Source: Simmondsia chinensis
Lineage: Eukaryota > Streptophyta > Magnoliopsida > Caryophyllales > Simmondsiaceae
DNA length: 64,000 nt
Assembly (NCBI GenBank): GCA_018398585.1
Contig: JAGTTD010000022.1
Location: 13,517,359 to 13,581,358, forward strand
Direction of reading: 5' to 3'
The notes below the pieces were generated by a model that was not told the DNA's origin, searched no databases, and worked only from the letters and a program-made list of their open reading frames with translations. The position numbers and the translations under genes are program-made. Shown here piece by piece: positions 9,563-22,086 of this stretch. Each line of letters opens with the position of its first letter. Position 1 is the stretch's first letter.

Positions 9563-10468
9563 TTACCGCTGAATGTTCAACATTGCTTTTGCCTCGGTCT
9601 GTTCCTCCAGCAAGTTCTCACTAGTATACTTGTACAGAAGCTCCACCTTCTTCTTCTCCACAATCATCCTCTCGATTTCTCTCTCATCTGGCAATGGAAC
9701 ATGTGCCACAAACTCCCTCTTCTTCCTTATTTCTTCCTCCTCATCTGCCTCCTCTCTCTCCCTCCTCTTCTCTTCCTCAATCACCTCCTCCTCCTCCTCG
9801 AACAAAATCCCTTTCACGTTCACCACCTCGCCGCTCTTTACCGCCTTCCTCGCCTCCCTCTTGATCTCCTCCATCTCCATCCAATCCCTCACCGCTTCTG
9901 CCCGCATCCTCTCCTCCGCTGGCAACTCCACCTTTTCCAATACCCCATCTTCGTCATCCCTATACCCATAGTAACTCGCATCAATCCTCTTGTATATGTC
10001 GTATCTTGTCCTCCTCTTCCTCAACTCTGGCGGCTTCTCAAACAACTCCCTCACCCCCGGAAGCTTCTTTGCTGCGCCAAAGTACCGGTACCCTGGCCCA
10101 CGCCCGCTAGGGTTTGGGACATCAACAATGTTGCCCTCCAAATCAGTCATCTTAGCTGATTGCTTGGTGTAATTTGGACCACCAAGTTCAACAATCTGCC
10201 GTTCCCAATGCCCCTTTTCTCTGATTAATTTGTTGATCTCATCATTGAGGTCTCGAAGGCGGTGTTCCCCAAGGCCCTCATTCTGGATCTCGGCAACTTT
10301 GCGGCCAATTTCCCGCATGATTTGCTGCCTCCATTTGTCGGCCTCAGCGAGGTCACGGCACTCGGAGGCGAGGTACGGGCGACGCTCCTTAGGTTTCTTC
10401 TTCTCCTCTTGCTTCATCGCTATGAAGCGGTTCAACATGGACTGGGCCTTTTCTTCGTTTCGTGCCAT
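9563..10468 (-). CDS. ISY1: ISY1-like pre-mRNA splicing factor
   Basis: A 301-residue protein in a single coding exon. It starts MARNEEKAQSMLNRF and carries the conserved ISY1 blocks: RPYLASECRDL and EADKWRQQIMREIGRKVAEI (residues ~30-60), GLGEHRLRDLNDEINKL (~65-81), GPNYTKQSAKM, GYRYFGAAKKLPGVRELF, RRTRYDIYKRIDASYYGYRD, an acidic coiled stretch EEEEEVIEEEKRRE, and a C-terminus ending AKAMLNIQR. Yeast Isy1 and its homologues associate with the NineTeen/Prp19 complex and the catalytic spliceosome and affect 3' splice-site handling; the product is nuclear. Length matches plant homologues (~300). The ATG at 10466-10468 was chosen because homology starts there; the in-frame upstream extension is non-homologous and probably untranslated. 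Coding sequence looks intact and it is the only clear host gene here. Confidence 0.95.
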   Translation of the reverse strand: MARNEEKAQSMLNRFIAMKQEEKKKPKERRPYLASECRDLAEADKWRQQIMREIGRKVAEIQNEGLGEHRLRDLNDEINKLIREKGHWERQIVELGGPNYTKQSAKMTDLEGNIVDVPNPSGRGPGYRYFGAAKKLPGVRELFEKPPELRKRRTRYDIYKRIDASYYGYRDDEDGVLEKVELPAEERMRAEAVRDWMEMEEIKREARKAVKSGEVVNVKGILFEEEEEVIEEEKRREREEADEEEEIRKKREFVAHVPLPDEREIERMIVEKKKVELLYKYTSENLLEEQTEAKAMLNIQR

Positions 10469-10526
10469 GTTTAGGGTTCGTGAGAGAAAATTACGGTTTG
10501 TGAAAGCTAATAATTGATGGTGAAGC
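10469..10526 (-). promoter_or_regulatory. 5' UTR with splice acceptor upstream of ISY1
   Basis: On the minus strand, GCTTTATTGCAG ends at 10526, followed by 57 bases of leader containing ACGAACCCTAAAC and the start codon. This is a good plant 3' splice site, so an intron in the 5' UTR is likely. The donor was not located. Confidence 0.5.
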
Positions 10527-11732
10527 TGCAATAAAGCAATGTGAGAGAACAAGTCAGCGCACAACACAAAAAATTCAACAGCTGACAAAAAGAAGGTACA
10601 GTAAAAAGTTGATTGATAATCTATTTTTTGCCAGATATGGGTAAGCCCAAGATCGTTGACAGATCCTTCTAATTAAATTCCATGGCTTAGAAGGAGGAAG
10701 GACGTTTTAATGTTGTTCTTTATATTCAAGATTGCGATTCTACAATGTATTTGTCTATAAAGAAATGCAAGAATCTTTAAAGACCAACATATGCTAGTGA
10801 TTTCCTTATGGGTAAAGATGGTTTCAAGTCATAAGGATTGGTGTCACAGCAGCACCAACAAATTTAGCAACAGCGCCAACTTGTCTTTTTGATCGTCACC
10901 ATGTTTTTATTTCAAAAGGGGTATAGAGATGATAGGAAATTTATTTCAAGTAAGTTCTTCCAGTATTATGTACTTCGTTTATGGTCTCTTACCATAATTA
11001 TACAGGGGCAATGAGGAACAACATACCCCTTTTTCATTTGTTTTTGCTTCCCTCTTTATCCAAGAGAATCGTTCCATTTGGTGTCAAGAAGAACTTCACT
11101 ATATTGATCACAGCAGGTTGATCCAATGATAAATTCGATGCCTCAAATATATAGCCCATTTTTAAGTGCATGCATAAAAAACAGGAACATACAATTTTCA
11201 TCCACCTTCAATTTTCCCAACTCCACACCAAAATGCCAAATTTGGAACATACCCACAAATTTTTTTGATAGACCTTCTAAATGCTCAAATGCACCAGCAA
11301 ATAGAACAACCAATGACAAGTGTTTCAATCGTGGCGTCATCAATAGTCCAATGTCTAACTAGCAACATTTTTCCACAAGGGACCAAACCTTCGGCTCAGT
11401 TGGATAGGGATAGAGTTGGGTGACTTGGGATTCAGGTCAAATGGGGTTCAGTTCACCAAATCCCTAAAGCAAACCCTTGTTTTTGGAGTGGAGTTCGGGT
11501 TTCCCTATTAGGTCGGGTAAAAATTTCCCAAAATTATGCTTAAATAATCGTCTTAACACTGCAGAAAAAGAACTCGAAAGAGAAAGCTACACGGACAAAA
11601 ATATTTCTAACCTAATTTCCAAAATGGGCTACAACTACCCTAGTTTATCAGTGTTTGCACATTGTAGTTTCGTGTACACTGTAGGAATGTACTCAACACA
11701 AGCAAGATAAGTTGGTGAAGCAAAACTCAAAA
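10527..11732. other. ISY1 upstream region; no other gene recognised
   Basis: This stretch should contain the ISY1 promoter and first untranslated exon. I see no additional coding sequence or RNA gene before the CACTA element. Confidence 0.4.
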
Positions 11733-12231
11733 CACTACAAGAAAAATAGTCATTAACGACAGTGATTATTGTTGTTAAAAGCCCAGTTTACCGTCGTTAA
11801 ATTAACGACGGGGAAACCTTCCCGTCGTTTGTCGTCGTTATTGCTTTCGACATTAATACTATCTGGGATTAACAACCGCTAAACTAAGCCGTCGTTAAAA
11901 ATTATCTACAATAGTATACTATGTCCGTCGTTAAAAGCAAAATCAATAACGACAGCACAAGTTGTTGTCAAAAGTAAAGTCTTTAATGTGAGGTGTTACC
12001 ATCGTTAAAGAGTTGATTAATAATGACAGCAATTATTGTCGTTACAAATATTTACCGCCATATATGAATAAGTTTTAATGACGACAAAAACCATCGTTAA
12101 AATTTTTTCACGCTATGAATTGAAAATAGTAACGACAATATAAATCGTTGTTGGGAAATAATAGCAACAAGAATAAACCATCGTTAAAACATTTTCCATC
12201 AATTAATGACAACTAAAGCCGTCATTAAAAA

Positions 12232-12262
<31 letters not shown>

Positions 12263-15200
12263 TCAAACACAATTAAAACGAAAAAAATTTGTCAACGTTA
12301 AAGACCTTGTACATTCATATAGTACAATGTATACATATACATAAATACCTATAAAGTCAAGCAATATAATGATAATATTTTCTTGTTGTTTACAACATAT
12401 GTACATCCATAATTTTTGGGGGTGTTCCTATCACCTACACATAAATATAGTATAACGACATTTCATGTCAATTAAAACACTTATAGAATTATACAATACA
12501 ACCATATAGAAATAACTCTTACATATCATTCAATGCAGCAATGATTCTAATAAAAAATAAAGATGTCATTGAAACTTAAATATCCAAGTACCCACAAAAA
12601 GCCAATTTAACTACAAGAGACACTAAAAGCATACATTGTAAAATTTGTCACCTAATAATTTAGCAAAAATTACAAATCCTACATAAGTTCACGAATAAGT
12701 TCCAACAAAAACAAGAATTTGAATAGCAGTCTTCCAACACGTGGAAAAAAAAACACAACACTCGTATTAGAAAATTCTTGTCATCTGAGCATCAATAATC
12801 AATAGTATAGACACACCACAGATTGAACAATAAAACAAAAATGCAACAGAAAAAAACTATGTTAAAGTAATCAACATAAATTGACAAAAAAGGAAACAAT
12901 TCATATGCTTTTTAATCCAAAAAATAGCAAACCCAATCTCCATATTATAGAACTCAATCACAGCATCACAAATTCATAACATTCTTAAACTCCACTTAGA
13001 ATTCAACACATAGTCCAAACTCCACAACAATTCCAAGCAACTCAATAATGTGCTCTTAATGAATACCAAAATGATTGCAAACTCACTCCATTATGAATCA
13101 CAAAGTCCTAAATCCATAAATCTCAAACTCACATAAAACTCAATCATAGAGTCCAAACGCATCAACAATTTCGAACCACTGAAGACTGACTCTTTTTCCT
13201 AATAAAAGCGGAGACTTTCAATACAAAACAACGCGCACCTACCAAGGAAGGTCCCAGGAGAATGGGCAATCAAAACCAAAACAAAACAAAACAAAACAAA
13301 ACAAAATACAGCCCACGTGCCATGATACATCAAAATGCAAGCTCAAAACGAAGTAAAACTACTATCCACACTTAGTTCAAAAAGCCAATTCGAACCCTCC
13401 TTGCTCTACACATCACGGACGCCCCATAGAGCCTAACACACCAAAGTTTAGCAGCATAAAAATACCCATCACAAGACCTTAGGCATAGAGCTTGGAATAG
13501 TAGAAGCCCTGTGAACAATGTACTATTAATGAATACAAAAATAATCACAAGCTCAAACTCCACGTAGAACTCAATCACAAAGACCAAATCCACAACAATT
13601 CAAATAATTGAATAATCTATTCTTAATGAAAATCCCTAAAAATTAGTAAACCCTAGTATATATCTAATCATACACTCCAAAAGCAATGTCAAACATATTA
13701 GTGTTGGAATTAGTCTTTTACCTTGAAAAGCAACTTAAATCAAGTCCGCTAAGTTGGAGCCAGTTGGATAACCATGGGAATGAGCAGCTTGAGCGCATCA
13801 ACGAACCAAGAAGCGAACATGAACAAGGACACGAATCTGCCAACAAAAAACAGACATAGGGCTTACAACAAACACGAGCTACCAACTAATTTGTTAATTC
13901 AGTGAACATAACACGAAGTACCAGCATAAAACTAACAAATTCAGCTTGAAGCTTTGTCAATCAAGCAAACAATCCTTCAAAGCCAAGGTATAGTGGGTCA
14001 ATATAGCAAAGAACAGAATTAGGGTTGTTAATCACTAACAAACAACAAACATGGACAAATTTGCTTTAAAGCTTTGTAAATCTAGCAAAAACTCATTCGA
14101 AATCTGGGTATAGTGGGTCAATATAGCGAAGAACCGAATCGCGGTTGTTAATCACTGACAAACAACAAACATGGGCTTATAACAAACATAAATTACCAAC
14201 CAATTTGTTAAGTTAGTGAACATAACACGAACTACCAACATAAGAGGGACAAATTCGCTTTGAAGACTTGTATATTTGGCAAAAAATAATTCTAAATTTG
14301 GGTATAGTGGATCAATATAAAGAAGAATCGAATTAGGGTAGTTAATCACTAACAAACAACAAACATGGGATAATAACAAACACAAGCCACCAATTAATTT
14401 ATTAATTCAGTCAACATAACACGAACTGCCAACAAAAAAGTGATAAATTCGCTTTGAAGCCCTGTCAATCTAGCAAAACATCATTCAAAATCTAGGTATA
14501 GTGTGTCAATATAGAGAAAAACCAAATTAGGGCTATTAATCACTAAGAAACAACAAATATGGGCTTATAACAAACACAAACTACCAACTAATTTGTTAAT
14601 TCAGTCAACATAACACGAACTACCAACATAAAAGGAACAAATTTGATTTAAAGCTTTGCTGATCTAGCAAAAATATTCAAAATCTAAGTATAGGGGGTCA
14701 ATATAGCAAAGAACCAAATTCGAATTGTTAATCACTAACAAACCACAAACATGGGCTTACAAAAAGCACGAACTACTAACTAATTTGTTAATTCAGTTAA
14801 CATAATACGAACTACCAACATAGAAGGGACAAATTTGCTTTGTAGCTTTGTAAATCTAGCAAAAAATCATTAAGAATTCAGGTATAGTGGGTCAATATAG
14901 CAAAGAACCGAGGACTTTGTTAATCACAAACAAACAACAGATATGGGCTTATAACAAACACGAACCACCAACTAATTTGCGAATTCAGAGAAACATAACA
15001 CGAACCACCAACATAAAAGGGACAAATTCGCATTAAAGCTTTGTTAATCTAGCTGAAATTATTCAAAATGTAGGTATAGTGCGTCAATATAGCAAGGAAC
15101 CGAATTAGGGTTATTAATCACTAACAAACAACAGACATGGGCTTGTAACAAACACGAATTCCTGACTAATTTGTTAGTGCAGTTAACATAACACGACCTA

Positions 15201-16691
15201 CCAACACAAAAGGGACAAACTCGCTTTGAAGCTTTGTCAATCTAGCAAACAGTCCTTCAAAACCAAGACATAGTGGATCAATATAGCGAAAAATAGAACT
15301 AGGGTTGTTAATCACTGACAAACAACAAACATAGGCTTATAACAAACAGGAACTACCAACTAATTTAATTCAGTGAACATAACAAGTACTACCAACGTAA
15401 AAGGGACAAATTCGCTTGAAGCTTTGCCAATTTATGAAAAAAAATCATTCAAAATCTGCATATAGTGGGTCAATATAGCGATAAACCGAATTAGGGTTCT
15501 TAATCACTAACAAACAATAGAAATAGGCTGAACTACCAAAAATTTGTTATTTCAATGAACATGACACAAACTACCAACATAATGGGACAAATTCGCTTTG
15601 AAGCTCCGTCAATCTAGCAAAACATCATTCAAAATCAGGGTATAGTGGGTCAATATAGAGAAGAACCGAATTAGGGTTGTTAATTACTAACAAACAACAA
15701 ACATGGGCTTTATAACAAACATGAACTACAAACTAATTTCTTAATTCAGCCAACATAACGCGAACTACCAACATAAAAGGGACAAATTCGCTTTCAAGCT
15801 TTGTCAATCTAGCAAAGAATATTTCAAAATCTAGTTATAGTCAATCAATATAGCGAAGAACCAAATTAGGGTTGTTAACCACTAACAAACAACAGAAATG
15901 GGCTTATAACAAACGCAAACTGCCAACTAATTTGTTAATGCAGCGAACACAACATGAACTACAACAAACAAGAGAAATTCGCTTTGAAGGCAAAAAATGG
16001 TTCGAAATCTTGGTACAATACGTTAATACAGTAAAGAACCTGAATCATCACCTGCTTCGCTGCGTCGCTTTGCTTCGCTTCGCTTCAACTGAGGGTTGGA
16101 GATTTAGGGTTTCAACAGGGGTTGCGTATGCTGGGAATGAGGGAGTTGCGTGTGCAGGGAATGAGAAGAGGAAATTGCTTTTGGTTTTCCATTTCATTTT
16201 TTGTTATTATTTTACTTTTTATCTTTTTTGATTAATTTAAAATTATATTTTAGTATATTAAATAAATAATTATCAAGTACAATTGAAGTATACCGAAAGG
16301 GTTAAATATCGAGTTATGTATTAATTGGAATATTATTTGATTCTCGAACTTGAATTACAGTATGGATGGACGAAATGCTAATTAGAAAATTTAATATAAT
16401 AAAAAAATTTGGCAACAATAAATTAAAAAAAAAAGCGCCTAATTTTTAAAAATTAACCAATTTTAACTTTTTAAACCAAAAATTTTACCTCTTACTTAGG
16501 CTTATTAACGACGGTTTTTGAAAAGAATTAACGACCTTATTTAGTGCCCGTCGTTATAAGCCCAACATGTACCACCCTTTAACGACAATATTTTTGTCCT
16601 GTCGCAACTAGTTACGGCACACATACATTTAACGACAAAAAAAGATTCCAGTCTTTATTTTTGGTCGTTAAAGGCCTGCTTTCTTGTAGTT
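11733..16691. mobile_element. Non-autonomous CACTA (En/Spm) DNA transposon
   Basis: The left end is CACTACAAGAAAAATAGTC. The right end is GGCCTGCTTTCTTGTAGT followed by T at 16691, i.e. the inverted CACTACAAGAAA terminus with its last base mutated. A 3-bp duplication AAA flanks it (11730-11732 and 16692-16694), as expected for the superfamily. Both ends carry dense subterminal repeats of GTCGTTAA or its complement TTAACGAC (11740-12230 and 16500-16690), the usual TNPA-like binding arrays. No TNPD/TNPA coding sequence is present in its 4959 bp, so movement would depend on proteins supplied in trans. The interior holds a long tandem repeat. Confidence 0.88.
13855..15990. repeat. ~193-bp tandem repeat inside the CACTA element, about 11 copies
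   Basis: The unit contains ATGGGCTTATAACAAACACG, CTACCAACTAATTTGTTAAT, CATAACACGAACTACCAACA, GGGACAAATTCGCTTTGAAG, CTATAGTGGGTCAATATAGC-like blocks and GAATTAGGGTTGTTAATCAC, in fixed order. The GGGCTTATAAC block recurs near 13859, 14170, 14370, 14563, 14757, 14946, 15142, 15334, 15523, 15706 and 15899. Spacing is therefore 183-197 bp, apart from one irregular copy at the left. Copies are moderately diverged. Confidence 0.85.
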
Positions 16692-16694
16692 AAA

Positions 16695-17879
16695 CTCATA
16701 AATTAACCAATCAGAAATAGGTTAATTCTTCAGTAGTTCACTAGCAACAAAGCATGTGACCGTGATCCATACCATCAGGTTAGTTGCAAATGTCAAATTT
16801 ACATCATAAAGGACGACTCAACTAGAAATATGTTTGAACTTCTAGCATCTTGGTCATTCAACGTTTGAAACACAATCCTTCCTTGAGTTAGAAATAGCAA
16901 ATCAAACACACATGCAAGATGACTCTACTCGTCTTTTTACACTTCAAATTGCTTAGGGAGGATTTCTCACCAACATTTCCACCAGAATCTTTGAACCTAA
17001 CATCGCTTGATGCCAACACACTTGATTATCCTGACTTAGCACTCTTTAACTTGATTAAATTGTGTATAACAATGAATTTCTTACAGTATAAGGTGGTTTT
17101 TTTAGGAGCTTTCTAGGCTAAGAGCTTTAGGAGCTTCCCGGACATACCGTTCACATATTTGCAAAGGGATTGGAAGGCTTTGTGCTATTACTTCTTGGGT
17201 TCTTATGTGATGACCGAGCACATTTTATCCTAAACTCTTTATAGATTCTTTCTTTCTTAATCGCAGTTCTTTTTTCATTCAAAAAAATTGTATATACTGC
17301 ATACCCCATTCAAATCTATACGATGCACAGTCACACCAAGCACCCAATAATACATCCGTGATACAAAGTCACTTGCAAATCCAACAGCCTGAGTTAGATT
17401 AAACAGAAGTTCTTGCCCAAGATGATTCTTCGACTGACATCATTTGATGTTATACTGCCAAACTATTTCTATTGAACACTTCTAGCTTGATTTAGCCATC
17501 CAATAATGCGTATGATTGGAGCTTCTATTGGCAATAGTACTACATTTTTCTATTTGCCCATTGCTTGAACCTTTGCACATCCATCAATTCAGGAATAAAG
17601 TCCACGTTTACTCCATGATTGCTCTATGCTTATAAGAATCAAGAAGTCTACTACTTACCCCCCCCCCCCCCACAAAAAAAAAATCAGAATGTCTACTCCA
17701 AACTCCAAGTAAACAGTATTATATAATGAAGAAGCCTTCTTTGAAGCCTCTTGACACATAATGACTCATCTCATGGAAAACTCCATGTAGCAAAAAAAAT
17801 CCTTAATTTGTAGAGTTGTTTTACATCAAATTTTGTTAAAACTGGAGATTATAATCATTCCATCTCTCCGAGCTGTAAT
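16695..17879. other. No gene recognised
   Basis: AT-rich sequence with a C run at about 17660-17671; no coding or RNA gene supported. Confidence 0.4.
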
Positions 17880-18200
17880 TCACTCAAGCAACAATTGAAA
17901 TCTGTTGATAAGGGTGTAATTTGAGATACATCCACTCCCCTATCTCGAAATTCTGATCAGGCCTCTTCTTCTTGGTATGTCGGACCATCCGATTCTGAGC
18001 TCGAGCTAAATGAAAATTGAGGGCTTTTACCATGCCTTCCCTTGCTTGCAGGCTTCTACCAACCACATTGACCTTTACTTCCCTAGGCAAATAAGGTAGG
18101 TGTATACAAAACATCATACAGAGCGATAATAGTGGAAAATTTTTCATGTAGTGTTGTACCACCACTCAGTAAAGGCTAACATAGATAATGTCTTAAGGAA
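17880..18200 (-). pseudogene. Ty3/gypsy integrase C-terminal fragment
   Basis: On the minus strand the translation includes WWYNTT, LPYLPREVKVNVVGRSLQA, REGMVKALNFHLARAQNRM, KKRPDQNFEIGEWMYLKLHP. This is the segment between the integrase core and the chromodomain in plant gypsy polyproteins, where E-V-V-L--R---L--L--HL--AQ-RMK and DR-F-VGD-VYLKLQPY are typical. It is truncated on both sides and frameshifted. It lies on the opposite strand from the gypsy element at 27-31 kb, so it comes from a separate insertion. Confidence 0.8.
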
Positions 18201-18378
18201 GAGGCTTATCATGCTTCTTGTCCCTCCAACTTTTAGAACATAAAATACGTGAAGGAAAGTCTGGATTTATACGTAATGCAAACATAGCCCCAATGGGCAA
18301 TGTAATTGTGATGTTTTCAACAAGAGAGAGATCATGGAACAAGTTTCAATCTCAACATATGGTTTTAATATATAAATT

Positions 18379-18401
18379 NNNNNNNNNNNNNNNNNNNNNN
18401 N
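18379..18401. other. Assembly gap (23 Ns)
   Basis: A run of N is present. The true distance between the flanks is unknown. Confidence 0.99.
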
Positions 18402-18980
18402 AGGCTCACTCCCTAGTCGCAGTAAGTCCTTTTTGTATGTTTGTTTTATTTTACGGCGACCACATGTTTTATTTTACGACGACCACATCACACTTGATTG
18501 CAAACAAATAGAGCAAACACACCTTTTAGTGTGCACAGTGGGAGGCTTAAAGCAATCGTTGTTTTTAGCCCATCGTGGATTACCAAAATGACCATTGGTT
18601 CCCAAAGTGGTTACAACCTTAGAAGACTTTGTTTTACTTTTTATGAGTTAGCGGTTCAGTTGTATAGTATAAGTTTACTTTTGGAAGTCTTAGCCATTTG
18701 TTTGAGTTTTGAACTCCAATGGATTGTATCGTGTGTTATCCGTTGTATTATAAAGCATATTTAGAATAAAGGTTCTTAGTATTTCACCTACAATGACCAT
18801 TGATTCCCTTGTTATCTTATAAGTCATTGGCCCTTTGTTGCTATGTTTGGGGTCATGACCATGTGCTTACATGAGAGTCTATGCAAAGATGACAAGAAAG
18901 ACAGATGTCTGTGGATGGAATAGAAGGGAAACGTAGGGAAAGATAGGATAGAGGAGTACACAACCAAGGAAAGAAAGGAG

Positions 18981-19112
18981 TGGAAATCAATTTGAATAAA
19001 GGGAATAATTTACTAAGCTAAGAGGAGGAATCTCAGACAAGGCAAGCTATATCCACTATGAGTGGATAAGGAAGGGGAACAACTGAGAATCATTGAGTAT
19101 TTTATTATTCAT
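18981..19112 (+). repeat. Diverged direct repeat, left copy (possible old LTR)
   Basis: Shares with 20365-20550 an ordered series: GGAAATCARTTTGAATAAAG, then AATA-T-AACTAAG and GAGGAAT, then AGGCAAGCT, then AATCATTGAGT and TTATTATTCAT. The two copies are about 1.4 kb apart in the same orientation, with no recognisable coding between them. Confidence 0.45.
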
Positions 19113-20364
19113 ATAATTTACCTAGGAGTCCTCGAAATTCTTCTAGTGTGCGTTGAGATTGTGATCAAACTTCTGAAATTCATGGAATATTTCATCATTC
19201 ATTTTATTGACGATTCTTCTTGATTTAATCTACCATGATCCCCACACAGTTCCTCTTTATACATCACTATTCTCACACAATCCTTGGGTCCACTATGACA
19301 TCCATGCCTCCATCAGTATCACCATCTGTGCTTCATTCTTCTCTATGCAACTCATACCCTCCAAACATCACAACTACCTTCCCTAGCCTTGAAAATGTCC
19401 CACACCTGGCCTAGACATAATCGGACCCAATAATGTTCTGTGCTACTGATGCTCCATCCTTCAATCACCAACACCTACCATTCACTTCACCATCCTATCC
19501 CCCTATATGTCCCTTACCCTACACCTCAACTCATGGCCAGCATCTGGTCCTAAAAACCACTCGCATAATACATCATTCTATCTCCACAATAAACCATACA
19601 TTAACTAAACTATTCCCAATCGTACACCCTGACATCTGACCATAGCCCATTCTATGCCCTATCGAAGCACAGCCCAATCTGCTATGTCAATGGTTGAGGC
19701 CATGACATGACTGGTGTAAGAGATACATGAACTTAAGGAGGAACTATATAACCCATTTTCTTTCCTCCACACAAACGCACCAAGTGCTAGAACCACACAT
19801 GGAAATGCTAAACTTCATTTTGCCAGTGCCTCATCATGTCAACCTAGAAAAGCAATTAAAGACAATCCTTGTCTATTCTGGCAGGCCATTGATTTCCATA
19901 AGGAGATGCCATCTTTAAATCTCTGTAGTTGGTATTCTCACAGCAAGATGGGAAGGTAATGAACTTGGGTGGCAACTGAGGGCACCAATCCACACTGTTT
20001 ATTTTTGAGTTGGGGTTTATTATTTTAAAGGAGAATTTGAGGGAATATCGTACCAAGAGTTAGGAAGCATCCTTGCTGCACAACAGAATTACTTGGTAAA
20101 GCTAATATTTGCTGTTCAATATTTGCATATGCGGCATCTTTTGGGGTTTCCTCATGGAATTTTATACATTTTTGTTACGAAAGGACCCTCTCATTAACTT
20201 AGCCATGCATGGGATGATATGAAGCTAAATGGTGCGGAAGGGGCACGCTCACCTTGCAAGGACTTTTGGATGCTTGCATTAAAGTTCCATGGAGAGTTGG
20301 TAAAAGAGGAGGATATATGCGGGAGCTGAAGAAAGGATAAGGATGAACATAGACTATTACAATG

Positions 20365-20550
20365 ATGGAAAATCAGTTTGAATAAAGGCAATAGTGAACT
20401 TAACTAAGGAGGAATACCATAGCTGATTAGAACAGGCAAGCTCTGTCACATCCAGATACAGATGATACGCTTAGGAGTTATTGGAGTTCTTTATAAGCAT
20501 GCTCCCCTGTTTGTAATCCGAAAATCATTGAGTTTTTCATTATTCATCGT
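20365..20550 (+). repeat. Diverged direct repeat, right copy (possible old LTR)
   Basis: Partner of 18981-19112, with extra sequence between the GGCAAGCT and AATCATTGAG blocks. The pair could be remnants of the LTRs of a small non-autonomous element, or two fragments of one dispersed family. Confidence 0.45.
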
Positions 20551-20819
20551 ATTATTCAATTCTGTTTGATTAAAATTTTCATTTATAGTAATCCATTTCA
20601 AGCCATTCATTTTACATAATCCATTTGTTCCTTGTTTTTCCCTTCAACCAATGCAATGAGTTACGAAAAGCTCCTCCCTTATTTAAAGCAGCTATTCTTC
20701 TGTTCTAGACAGCGTACTATCCTTGGTAGCTAGCTTTATCTACCTTTTTATTTGATTGTACGGGCAATTTCATCGGTTTTTATACTGATAACTACAGTTG
20801 AACCTAAAAATAACTCTCG

Positions 20820-21487
20820 TGCCGTGGGAAATACCATTGTCCTAAAAGACAATTTCGCCTCTGCTCCGGTGCAAACAGATACGTAAGCGGCCGTCCTCCA
20901 GGATTTACACGGCCCGACCCTTAACGTGCACTCGTTAATTGCCGGTTATGAACGCCTCGAACTTTGCCTGTATCGTGAAGAAAATTACGACGAAGAATGA
21001 GAGAGAATAAGGAAGAAGGAGGTGCGGTTTTTGGATGATTTGGGACCTAAGGTGGGATACTCTATTTATACTAATATAAAGATGCTATCGGTATAATTGT
21101 AGCAATTAAAAGGATACTCCAACAGCTAGAAATGGCCCAAATTAAAAAGAGTATTAATAGTAAGCCCAAACGGCTAGTAACGGATATGGGCATTTAAACG
21201 AAGCCCAACAGCTATTTATCATAAACTTCCAAAAAATAAATATACCCGGTGTAAAAAAGCTCACCGACACCCTCGCCCGAGCACGGCACGACATGGCAGG
21301 CGGGCGGCGCGCCCGTGTGGTTCCCACCATTCCTTCACCCAAGGCTTAATTCAAGCAGGTTAAAAACACTCACCCTTATAAACCCAACTACCCCCCCTCT
21401 AAATTGTCAATGTGGTATTGGGGTATTTACCAATTGGAATACAACTTTCCTACTAATTTGGATTTAGCTTGTATCATTTTTTTAACA
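20820..21487 (-). repeat. 3' LTR of the copia element
   Basis: 668 bp from TGCCGTGGGAAATACC to TTTTAACA on the plus strand; near-copy of 26396-27064. Confidence 0.9.
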
Positions 21488-22086
21488 ATCCCCCACAAAG
21501 GATACAAACGAAAGAGAAAGAAAGGAATAGATTGGGAGAAGGGAGTTCGGTTTTTCAGTGCCGATGTCTTGCGACTTGAATCATCACCTAGTGTAACCCA
21601 AGTTTAGGACCAACATCTTGCAAGGTGACTTTCATCTTGAACCTCACAAGGGGTTGTATAGTCTTCCACTTGGACACATACCAACTTCAGATCTCGGCAG
21701 CTTTTGTGGTTTGGCGCTTTTCATCGGCCATGCGCTCGTCCTGGATATTCATAGGCGCTCTAGAAGGCAAGTCTTAAATCCTTCACAGGGAGCGGCCAGA
21801 CTCCCACACCTATATAGGTGGATCCCATCAAGTGTGTGTTACCACACACCACCAAACATATGGATATGGGTCCATTAAGAGCTTTAAGCTTAACCTTACC
21901 TCTGGTAATATACAAACAATGTCTGTCATGTGCAAGTCGTGCTTACACCGCCAAACATATGGAAATGGACCCGTCTCCACACTGTCACACCATAGAGAGG
22001 GACAACATAAAACACAGTGCATATCTTGAATGAAACTATAACTTTTCACATTGAACCTGTTAAAACCAGGTTGGATACATCACAGT
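21488..22086 (-). other. 3' untranslated region of the copia element
   Basis: Lies between the pol stop and the 3' LTR. It contains the polypurine tract at its left edge and two copies of an ATATGG motif block near 21840-21975. No second gene (such as an env-like frame) is visible. Confidence 0.6.

Noticed and set aside
9573..10517. Several plus-strand open frames opposite ISY1
   Set aside because: They are antisense shadows of a well-conserved coding sequence with Ser/Leu-rich translations.
15872..16231. 119-codon open frame at the right of the CACTA repeat
   Set aside because: It begins inside the tandem repeat and shows no protein-like motif; more likely leader-type sequence.
18210..18770. 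Open frames across and beyond the assembly gap
   Set aside because: No motifs or exon signals, and one frame spans the Ns.
21808..22049. Overlapping open frames on both strands between copia pol and its LTR
   Set aside because: They mutually overlap, carry no retroviral envelope or other motif, and fall in the 3' untranslated region of the element.
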